A stretch of DNA of 64,000 nucleotides, taken from assembly GCA_009746045.1 (NCBI GenBank), contig RPFO01000104.1:4720477-4784476 (forward strand). Reading direction: 5' to 3'. Positions within the stretch are counted from its first letter, which is position 1; each line of letters starts with the position of its first letter. A program made the position numbers and the translations under genes. Positions 11,231 to 23,200 of the stretch are shown here, in pieces. Source of the DNA: Mesostigma viride (taxonomy: Eukaryota > Streptophyta > Mesostigmatophyceae > Mesostigmatales > Mesostigmataceae). The notes under the pieces are model-generated. The model worked only from the letters and a program-made list of their open reading frames with translations, was not told where the DNA came from and searched no databases.

Positions 11231-14200
11231 CTGACAGTAAGAGCTGTTGCAGCCATCACTGTTTTGACATCTTTTAATGACAGGCTCTTGCTGTTGTTTC
11301 AACAACATGCTTAGCCCTTTTCCCCGCTCCCCGGCACTCCCCCTACTGCCTGGCTTGGCGCCACTTAAATACAGCTCATGCACCCTCTGCTAACAAAGAG
11401 TGTTTCTTTTACGCCATGATCGCCCCAGTCTCTCTTGCGCTGGGCCTCAACCATGGCGGCCTCTAACATGCCTACTATCATGAATAATATCCCTAATATT
11501 ACTATCATGCCCGTGCCTGCCACCCGCAAGTGCCGCCTTCGCCCTGCTTGGCGCTACCATGGTGTCTACCCGTCCCTGCTAGCAAAGAGCTCCAAATGTG
11601 TGGTTGGGCCCCACCCTTCCCCCTTCCTTTGCAAATGTCTCCCTTTCTCTGGGGCAACCAGTTTGTATTGGTCCACGACGGCACTGATGACGGTACACTA
11701 CTGATGGCGGTGGTAGCGTATATGATTTCTCGTTCCATTGATACATCAACAGTATAACTATAAACAGTTATAACTGTAAACGGTATGCTTTATCATTGCC
11801 TTTTCTTGCCTCTTCCACCCTCTCCCCCCTTCCTCTGCAGGTTCCTATCCCTCTCGGGCAACCGCATCAGCGGCGTCCTGCCCGAATCGCTCATGAAGTT
11901 GGCTCCCTGGCTGCTGGAGCTGCAGGTGGGCCAGCAGAACATCTCTGGGACGCTGCCGGCGGTGGCATTCCAGAACATGACCCACCTGACCATGTTCGGG
12001 ATGGAGCGGACGCTGGTCTCGGGGTCCATCCCTGCGGAGCTCGTGCAGCCGTCCCTGGAAGGTGGGTGCGGGACCTTCCTGCAGTAGTGACGTTCGTGGG
12101 TGGCGGCTCCTTGTGGGTGCGTACCGAATGGTGGCAGTGAACATTGCATGTGCGTTGGCCTGTGTTGATCTCTTCCGTTGGTGTATACTGGAGCTTCGAT
12201 AAATCTCACTAAGTGTAGTGCACCTCAGTGAACATTGCATGTGCGTTGGCCTGTGTTGATCTCTTCCGTTGGTGTATACTGGAGCTTCGATGAATCTCAC
12301 TAAGTGTAGTGCACCTCTTTGCAAGCAGGTGTTTAATGCTGCCTTCCCGGTTTGCGCTGTCTGCTGTGCTTGTGTGCGCGTTTATACTAATCCTTACTAA
12401 TCGCAAAGGTGAACTTAGTATTCCACTGTTTTGCTTATGTTGTCTTGCCTCCTGTGACCAAGATTTGCTTGTGTCCAGTCGCCTGGGCCCTCTGAGCCCC
12501 GTGGTTTTCTGTTTGCTGCTTACAAGTACGCTGGTGTGCGCAGCCTTTACTTTTAGCAGCATTATTGTAAGGATCCTGGAATGACGTTCATCCAGATGGT
12601 TATTTGCCGGCCCTCGCAGCGGTTACGGCGGAGATTGGAGAAAGAAGTGTATTTCACTGCTGTACAAATATAAGTTTCATTCTCCAGCATGTGTGTAACG
12701 AGCCTGGAGTAATGCTCATAGTAGTATTACAATGTGGTGCGCTTATCTATCTATTCTATCTATTCTCGCCCTCGCAGTATTTACGGCGGAGAACTGCCTC
12801 CTGGAGGGGCCCTTACCCAACATCGACGGGCCGCGCTCGCTCGTCAGCTTCCGCATAGATGGCAACGCGCGCCTGTGCGGGACCCTCCCCACATTTCTCC
12901 TAAGCCTGCCATCCCTCAACACCACCGGGACGGGAATCGGCCCATTCTGCCCTTCCCCGCCGCCCCCACTGTCGTCGCCTCTGCTGTCTCCAAGCTCATC
13001 ACCACCCGCATCCACCACGCCGCCCTCAAGCCCACCGCCGCCCCCCACCCCGCCACCACCCCCAAGTCCACCCCCACCCATCCCGCCACCCCCAAGTCCA
13101 CCCCCACCCAGCCCGCCTCAATTCCCTCCTCCACCGCGAACTTCACCTCCACCCCCTTCTCTGCCACCTCCGGGGCTTCCCGCAGCCCCGACATTGCCCC
13201 CCTCCCCCTCCGTATCCCCTCCTCCCCACGCACCCAACCCGCCACTCCCCTCAGTGTCGCCCCCGCCTGCGTCCAACCCACCACCCCCACCCCCACCATC
13301 ACCACCACCGCCATCGCCACCACCGCCCCGCGTGGCCCCTCGTTCCTCGAGCCCTCCACCACCGCCACTTGCCCGCGACGAGACACCGCCGACCGTCACC
13401 TTCCACGCCTACCCGCGCCCGCAGGACAACAGGTTAATAGCCATGTTCCGTTTCTCCCTGTTGGACTTTGTGCTCGACCGGGAGGTAGGGGCCGAGGTCC
13501 CCGTGGGTGGGTGCCCAGGGTGCACGTACCTCTGCCAGGTGGACGGTCGGACCCTCACAAAGTCTGATTTCGTGCTCCCCACAGGGAATGGGGGGCGAGG
13601 GACGAGCGCAAGCATCATTGCTAACAGCACCATGGGGACGGGGATGAGCTGCACTCCTGGCGTGAACTTCTGGATCAAATTGCTAGCGCACGGCGATCAC
13701 CTGCTCACCATAACGGCGATGGACTCCTCGGGCAACACCAACAAGACGTCCGTGTCGTGGACCACGAGGGACACCCGGCCCAACGTGACCCTCTCGCTAG
13801 TCACGTACGACGAGGAGGATGCCACGTGGCAAAGAGTGGTTCCGGATCCCAGTGGCAACGGGACCAGCGCAAGCAAACAAGCGGACTATCTGCGCACTAC
13901 CTGGGACGTCCTGTTCTTTTTGCTCAGCTTCAGTGAGGCGGACGGCTTTGAGGAATGCCTTCCCCGCAGCTGCCCCACAGACGACCCCATGCTTCCCTAC
14001 AGTGCGTGCCCCTCCCCACCGTCCGCCGACTGGGTCCATGTCGCCCTAGGCGGCTCCGCGTCCGCGGTCCAGGCATCCCTGCCAGGGCCCGGGCTTGCCT
14101 ACGAAATGGAGCGCGGGCGCAAATACCTCACAGGGGTGCAGCCGACCAGCGATGGGGTGGTCGTGGTGAGCGTCCCTTCCGGCCTATGCATCGACGACTA

Positions 14201-17200
14201 CGGGAACAGCAACCTGGCGTCGGCGACGAGAGTGAGCATCCAAATCGACGCCTCCGCGCCCTACGCTGTGGAAATCTCCACGACGGACGTTAGCCTTCTG
14301 GCCGTCTTGGTGAACGGGACCGAGAAGGTCGCATACGTTGCCAGCCAGGCGCCTCTCTCGTTCCTGGTGAGGTTCTCGGAGCCGATGGCGACCAGGGGGT
14401 GCACGAGCAGGGTGGTCTCGGCCATGCAGGCGATGACCCCTCTGAAAATCCGCAACTTTTCTTCGCTGTATTCGATGGGGGGAAGCAACGTGGCGAACCC
14501 GTCGCTGTCATCGACGGATACGTCATCCACGTCCGGGTCCTCAGCGATCGCGTTCACATTCCAGCTGTACCCCACCCCGGTCCGCAGCGTCGCTGATGCG
14601 GTCAGCGTGGTCGTCAATTACGGTGTGTGCAGGGACGTTGCCGGGAACCTCAATGTGATGCCGCCATCTGGCGCGACGGCGGCGGCCGACCCTTTCTTGC
14701 TCATGTTCGACGGCACCCCACCTGTCCCAGACGTGCGGAGCCTCCAAGGGAGCGAGGCAGCGACGTCCCCGTTTCTGTTCCAGATTCGGTTCACCGAGGT
14801 CGTCTTTAACTTTACCTTGGACGGCATCGCCATCACCGGCGGTAACGACACAGGCGACAACGCCACAGTTCTCACATCCGTGGGCCAAGGGATGTACCTT
14901 CTCCAGGTCACTCCCTTGACAGAGCACTTTGTGCGGGTCTCGGTAAACTCCGGCGCGGGGAGTGACCTGCTGGGAAACCCCTCGACGGCGTCCAATATCG
15001 CCATGTGTCAGCATTACACGGTAAGCAGCGCAGTAAGCTCGGCCGCCATGACCGCCAACACGGCGGTGGCAGCGACCGCGGGCGCGGCGGCGGTGATCGC
15101 TGGGGTTGGGTCGAGCGTTGGGGGTGGAGCAGTGGGGGCCACGGCGGGGGCCGGCGTGGCGGGGGCCGGCCTCACGTACCTGGCGGGGCACCTGCAGGTG
15201 CGTGAGCCTTTTCCGGGGTTCTCCCGTTGCCCTTTAGGATATTTTTGTAAATTCTGATTGCCTACGAAGTTCTACTCCAGTCGTACCTTATTGTGTTGGT
15301 GTTGTGTTGTCTCCTGTGTGTGACCTTGGCCTTGCTGGGTACACAGTGGCCTTCACAATATATTATATGGTTAGACATATACTATATTACATTTGGTATT
15401 ACACATATTATATGGGGACACAGTGACCTTCACACTATATTATATGGTTAGACATATACTATATTACATTTGGTATTACATATATTATATGGGGACACAG
15501 TGACCTTCACAGTATATTATATGGTTAGACATATACTATATTACATTTGGTATTACATATATTATATGGGGACACAGTGACCTTCACAATATATTATATG
15601 GTTAGACATATACTATATTACATTTGGTATTACATATATTATATGGGGACACAGTGACCTTCACACTATATTATATGGTTAGACATATACTATATTACAT
15701 TTGGTATTACATATATTATATGGGGACACAGTGACCTTCACAGTATATTATATGGTTAGACATATACTATATTACATTTGGTATTACATATATTATATGG
15801 GGACACAGTGACCTTCACAGTATATTATATGGTTAGACATATACTATATTACATTTGGTATTACATATATTATATGGGAACACAGTGACCTTCACACTAT
15901 ATTATATGGTTAGACATATACTATATTACATTTGGTATTACATATATTATATGGGAACACAGTGACCTTCACAGTATATTATATGGTTAGACATATACTA
16001 TATTACATTTGGTATTACATATATTATATGGGGACACAGTGACCTTCACAGTATATTATATGGTTAGACATATACTATATTACATTTGGTATTATCGGTT
16101 TTCTCTGAATATAGTTTAATTAACGCATGCGGGAAAGATAAGGCCGCCATGCCTTGGCCTGGATGTGGAAGGCTGTCTGCGACATGGGCTGACTAATTCG
16201 ATCTGTACAAAGGGTTTCCTGCTCGCCCGAATTTTCCTTGGATGACCCGGTTGTTTATAAGGGTCGGTGGCTATTGATTAGCGGTCCGAGAAAATTAATT
16301 GTAGGTTTTATACGACTTGGTTGCAAAAATTCGTGTTTGGTTGCACCAGCTGAGGTTAGGAGGGGACCTGTAGGGTCGGCTGGTTGCTTAACGAATCTTT
16401 GGCTGATTTGGGTTCTTTAGTGAGTCGTGATTAATTATTGTATAGTGGATTCGGACTGGCCCAAGGGGTCGATGGGCGAGTTTTATGTTTGTCAGTCTTG
16501 GGAACCTTGTATAACTACCTGTACGGTTAACGCACTAGCCTGGGGGTGCGTGGCCACGTTGTTTGTAGTGGCGTTTTCAGCACTGTTCAGGCCGGCGTGT
16601 GACGCATGCCGGTGTTAATTAATTTAGGATGATGTCAGCTTGTGTGTCGGCGGGCCATGCCTTAAGCAAGCTAGGCAGGCAATGATCCGCAATTGTTTCT
16701 TTCACAATGGCGGCAATGGCCGCCTGTGCAAAATTGCACATTCTAGCGCGGGTTGCATCTGTCTTGTAGCCGAGGCAGATGGTGGCACAACCGCTAAGTT
16801 GTTCGACCAAGCATAGTATAGTTGGTCGTGCAACGGAAAGAAAATTTAAATTTACCCCCATGTCGTTTTCCCCGGCTGCGGGTCTTTTTGACATGGGCGA
16901 AGGATGGGGCGCTACTCCGGCGGTTTGGCCAGCTTCGGCGGAGCTGTTTATAAGTTACTAAAACAGCTCTAGTGTCACATCGCAGGCTTGCCACCTTGCG
17001 ATGGTGCGTGGGAAGTGACCTGGACTCAAAAGGTCCTGAACCAGGTTCCTGTCAGCAACGGCCTGTTTTTTCATAAATTATTTTTTGCGGCGGCAGGTCA
17101 GTTGTCCAGCTGCCCCTGCCGAGGGGGGGTGGTTGGGGACAATAGGAGCCGCACGAGAGTTGCGTTCCGAAGCTAGAAATTTCCCTATTGCGAGACTCGA

Positions 17201-20200
17201 GTTGGGGAGGGCGTCTTAGGGAGGCGAGGCTACGCCAGACCTTTGTCGTTCCTTTTCGTCTCAGCACCTGCTGCGCGGCTCAACCTCTTATGGTGTCGTA
17301 AAACCTCTTTCCTTTTTGGACGGTTCCGGAATGGCGAAATGCTGGCTCTTTTTGAGGGCTTGCTTTTGGGGTGGTCACCGGCTTGTGTCGCATTGTAACC
17401 AGCGGGCCCCTGCGGGGGTTAATATAGCCTAGCGCGGGCTGAGTCGCCATTTAAGATGTTGCGACACGCTCTTTCGCGCACGGTGGTCATGAGTTTAATC
17501 GGCGCAATGGGGTTGGCGCCAGGGGGGGTAATTGGGTGGAGGCTTCTTGCTTCCGCGTGCGGATTGAGAAACCTTAAGGCCACTGCTAACTGCTGCATTT
17601 GTGGCAGGGCTCCACTTATTGTATTCAATCAAATGCTGGTCTTCTTGGGAGCTGAGTGATCTTAATCGGTTTTCTCTGAATATAGTTTAATTAACGCATG
17701 CGGGAAAGATAAGGCCGCCATGCCTTGGCCTGGATGTGGAAGGCTGTCTGCGACATGGGCTGACTAATTCGATCTGTACAAAGGGTTTCCTGCTCGCCCG
17801 AATTTTCCTTGGATGACCCGGTTGTTTATAAGGGTCGGTGGCTATTGATTAGCGGTCCGAGAAAATTAATTGTAGGTTTTATACGACTTGGTTGCAAAGA
17901 TTCGTGTTTGGTTGCACCAGCTGAGGTTAGGAGGGGACCTGTAGGGTCGGCTGGTTGCTTAACGAATCTTTGGCTGATTTGGGTTCTTTAGTGAGTCGTG
18001 ATTAATTATTGTATAGTGGATTCGGACTGGCCCAAGGGGTCGATGGGCGAGTTTTATGTTTGTCAGTCTTGGGAACCTTGTATAACTACCTGTACGGTTA
18101 ACGCACTAGCCTGGGGGTGCGTGGCCACGTTGTTTGTAGTGGCGTTTTCAGCACTGTTCAGGCCGGCGTGTGACGCATGCCGGTGTTAATTAATTTAGGA
18201 TGATGTCAGCTTGTGTGTCGGCGGGCCATGCCTTAAGCAAGCTAGGCAGGCAATGATCCGCAATTGTTTCTTTCCCCTCCCTCCCACCCTGGAGGCTTCT
18301 TGCTTCCGCGTGCGGATTGAGAAACCTTAAGGCCACTGCTAACTGCTGCATTTGTGGCAGGGCTCCACTTATTGTATTCAATCAAATGCTGGTCTTCTTG
18401 GGAGCTGAGTGATCTTAACATATATTATATGGGGACACAGTGACCTTCACACTATATTATATGGTTAGACATATACTATATTACATTTGGTATTACATAT
18501 ATTATATGGGAACACAGTGACCTTCACAATATATTATATGGTTAGACATATACTATATTACATTTGGTATTACATATATTATATGGGGACACAGTGACCT
18601 TCACAATATATTATATGGTTAGACATATACTATATTACATTTGGTATTACATATATTATATGGGAACACAGTGACCTTCACAATATATTATATGGTTAGA
18701 CATATACTATATTACATTTGGTATTACATGTATTATATGGGAACACAGTGACCTTCACAGTATATTATATGGTTAGACATATACTATATTACATTTGGTA
18801 TTACACATATTATATGGGGACACAGTGACCTTCACACTATATTATATGGTTAGACATATACTATATTACATTTGGTATTACATATATTATATGGGGACAC
18901 AGTGACCTTCACACTATATTATATGGGTACCTTCACAATATATTTGTAACGTAGGTTTGGTTACCAAAAGGATTCGATGCCGTTTTTCTTTTTCATGTTT
19001 GTCATCGTCGGTATAACCTTAGAAGGGTGCTCCTAATGAAGACTGCCTCCAGCCTTAGGGAGGGAGAGGGTTGGAGCTTTGGTTTCCTCTGATGTACTTG
19101 AGCCGATTGGCTAAGCGCGATTAGATGCCATGTTGGCATGGTGGCACCATCTAGCGACATCCTTTGGCTCATGATGGTGACCCCATCCTTCCTCACGGCA
19201 AGGTGCCTCTTATGGAAAGCTGCACACGTCCTTTTGTCCATGTACTTACATCCGTCACACACACGTTCCATTCTCGTCCCACAACCTGCACACATTCGCG
19301 CTTCTCACACCCGCACCCCTAGCAGGGCCTGCAGCAGTTCAACGGTCTGGGCGCACCGCTCGACTCGTCGGTCCGCCAGCTCACACACGAGATGCGCTGG
19401 CTCAACTACCAGTTCGGTTCCGACTGGTTTTTTGGGGTGGTCAGCCAGAACTCGACCAGCACCAACGCCAGCAGTGATGCCCTTAGCAACATCCATAACA
19501 ACCCCTACTTCAACACTTCACGGTTCGGGAGTGGGGAGGGGCTGCTCCGGGGGAGGTTGCTGCTGTCGCGGGGGTTTTATTCGGTCGGCCCACGGATCCC
19601 GGGCCACTTGATCAGGCGGCTGCTGGCGAGCCAAGGGGACCGCGGGGGTTCCAGGAGGCTGCTGGAATTGGAGGGGGAGGAAAAGGGTGTCATCACTGGT
19701 CCAGATGAGAGTATGTACCCAGACGGTAGCACTACAGGACAGCCTGGTTCATGGGATAGTAGGGGTAGTTTACCGTACCATGTATTCGTAGGTATCGGCG
19801 ATAATCCGCGCGTGTTACTGGGGGGCAGCGAGGGCGTGGATTGGGTAAAGGACGGGATGGTGGTATCGCCAGGCGGGGGCGGGCTAAGAACCTACCACCA
19901 GGTGGCAACGGGGGCAGACCTACGTCGAGTGCCGGACGAGAACAGCCAGGGGAGGCGATTGCAGAGGCAACAACTGCTGGAGCGCAACGGGACAGCGGAG
20001 ACTGGTCGCTGGGGGGCACCTGGGCAGCGACGCCTGCTAGGGAACGTGGCATTGTCGGGAAATGGGACGTTCAACATGACGTCGAACAGCAGCACTGGAG
20101 GGTCGCTAAAGGACGATCTCCAAATGAGCCTGGCGGAGCTGACCTCCGTCTCGATGCTGTCATCCGGCGGTCTCGAGGACTTTGTCTCCTCTAACCTGAA

Positions 20201-23200
20201 TTCGTCGCTGTCGGACTTTACCAGCTGGCGTGACTTCGTGGTCGTGTTCATCTGGCAGGGGGTCCAGTTCGTGGCCCTCTGCGTGATCCACTACGCGGCG
20301 CACAAGGCGTGGAACTGGTGGCTGCCGCGACGGACACTGCCTCGGATGCTAGAATTCCCGCGCCTGGAGCTGCTCCTGCTCGTGCTGTCCCTCCCGGCCA
20401 TCTCGCGCGCAGGTGCGTACGCGGTCACCACCAAGTCCCCCGGTCTTATTGTCGCAGGGTCGATTGCGCTCCTCACCTTCCCGGTCGGGTTCCTTAGCTT
20501 CACCGGGTGGTTCATCGCCACACGGCTGTTCGAGGGGAGGGTCATCTTCAAGGCCCCCAGGGACGGGGACGTGGGCGCCTCGGGCGAGTTTGGTTCGCTC
20601 TCGTTGGTGGACACGCCCACCGGTGCCAGCGGGAAGCATTCCTCGCTCGGGCAAGTGATCGACTTGGAGTTGGCACGCGCGGCGGCAAAGCGCGTGCCAG
20701 GAGCCGGGGCGGAGAGCCACAAGGCGTCTCGTCTGGGCAACCACCACATGGCGGAAATTTCCAAAGACGGGGTGTCACCATACGCAGAAGAGCTGCAGTC
20801 AGGGAGGGGGGTGGCCGCCACCGTCGGGGACGGCAGGGCCCCCACGAGCGCGAAATCACTCGCAGCGCGGTCAATGCTGGTTATTGCATCCGCCAAGGTG
20901 AAGGAGGGGCTGGGCGGTTTTCGAACGGTTATCGTGGGCAGCAGGCGGGAGGGCGAGTGGGCGCGGGGCGAGCTGGAGGAGCCGGACTGGGTGGCTAAAT
21001 ATGGGTGCGTATGCATCCTATTCAGGCTGTTATCCTCTAACCAACTGTGGGGGCGAGCTAGAAGAGGAGGATTGGGTGACAAAATATGGACGCGTATGTG
21101 TTGTATGTAGATCACGGCTGTTATGTAGGGCTCTTGTATTCTGATCTCATTGACTGCGACGACTCCATTTCATGCAGAGGCACCTTGCAATCCAACAGGC
21201 CCTCGTAATTTAGAGTCCCCGAATCCTTTTATTTTTTAATAATTAGACCAACAAGGCTTGCTACAGATGTACAGCTTGCAGTGCGGCTTCTGTTTACGGG
21301 GCGCCCCACATATCAGTGGGCTACAGTCGCTATTTACCGTATGTAAGTACAACAGTTATGGCCATCGCATGCACTCCCATGCACACAGGCCCTCGTGCGA
21401 GGACTTCTCAATCTGAGGCACGTAATCGCTGTCTATTAGGTCATGCTTACCCGCAACAACTACTAATGTGCCTATTAATGCACACAATCTCAAATCTGAG
21501 GACTTCCTCAGGCCCGCATAAGGTGGTTACCAAGCTGGCATGCACGAGCTGTGCTTGCTGCTACTCAGTTTTCGCCAAGTATAACTATTATATGTCCTCG
21601 CACCCCTTCATGCACCTTCATCCCCGCATCTTCATCCAACTTCACCCACCTTCACGCACCTTCATGCACCTTCATGCACCTTCATCCAACTTCACCCACC
21701 TTCACGCACCTTCATGCACCTTCATGCACCTTCATCCAACTTCACCCACCTTCACGCACCTTCATGCACCTTCATGCACCTTCATCCAACTTCACCCACC
21801 TTCACGCACCTTCATGCACCTTCATGCACCTTCACCCACCTTCACCCACCTTCACGCACCTTCATGCACCTTCATGCATCTTCATCCAACTTCACCCACC
21901 TTCACGCACCTTCATGCACCTTCATGCACCTTCATCCAACTTCACCCACCTTCACGCACCTTCATGCACCTTCATCCACCTTCACGCACCTTCACCCACC
22001 TTCATCCCCGCACCTTCATCCCCGCACCTTCAGGCTTCTCTTCGAGGATTTTTCGGGGCCCCGCAAGGTGGTCACCAGGCTGGGACGTGCACACAAGGAA
22101 GCCACCAGCGCCAAGAAGAAGCTGCTGCGTGAACAGCGCGAGTCCTCGCAAGCAGAACAAGGGGCCCAGGTGTCGCCATGGCGTGGCTCGCTGGCCCTGT
22201 GGAGCATCGCCACCCGATGGAGGCGGCAGCCAGTACCCACTGTGTCCGTCTCACACTCGCCCACAGAGGCGCCCGACACGCCGATGGAGTCCACGCCGGC
22301 AGAGACGGTCAAGGCGGATAGCGATGACGATGATGACGATAGTAGTATGAGTGACAGTGGCCATTTTGACGACGGGCACTGGATGGACGAGGGGAGGAGC
22401 AAGGGGGGGCGTATAGTTGATGTCATGGGGGCGTGGGGCAGCTTTAATGGTTCAGGGAGTAAAGCTCTAAGAGTGGAGAAGGTCAAACCAAAGTTACCGC
22501 CGGACAGAGAATCGCATCCGTCACCATCGGCCAAGCCATCTCCGCTGCAAGGTCTCGCAATACCGGGGGTCTCAGCGAGCCAGGGCGCATCCCAGGCGAT
22601 GTCGCCCCAGGGCCCGTACAGCAGCGGGCGGCATGTTTTGCCAGATTCCCACCACGACGACCTGCTCGTGCGGATGGACACTGGGAAGTGGAGGCGACGC
22701 ATTCTCCGGGGGGGGGACAGGATTCTGCTGGACCGGTACGCTTTACTGTAGTTGTTTATTCAGGGGGGGGGCATACGCTTTTGCTGTTAGTTGTTTACTT
22801 AGCTGTTAGTTTTTTACTTAAGGGGGAACAGTGCGCTTTTGCTATTAGTTATTTTTTAAGGCTTGCCCTATTTACTGTTGGTTGGCCTATGTATTTCACT
22901 AATTGCCCTATTTCACTAGTTGCCCTATTTATGGTGGTTTCCCTATTTCACTAGTTACCCTATTTCACGTGTTGCCCTATACTGTCTCTGTGTTCTAGAA
23001 TCACTGCCTGTTCTCTGTCGGGCCCATGTCCTCATGTCCATGGCAACACGATGCTGTCCTGCAGGGCCGCCAACTGCCTTAGTCTTGTTCAAAAAGCGTT
23101 GTTATTTGTCCACCTTGATCAGTTACGGTCGTGGACAAGATGCTGCTGAACCGGCATGCTATTCTATTTGGGTGGGCTCCATGTTATATGAAAAGCCGAT

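Noticed and set aside
16238-16618. Duplicate 60- and 63-residue frames in the 1571-bp element
   Set aside because: Short, without known motifs, and conserved only because the element is duplicated.
21551-22132. HLHAPS-repeat frames upstream of exon 10
   Set aside because: Minisatellite in intron 9. Only the portion after the CACCTTCAG acceptor joins the gene in phase.
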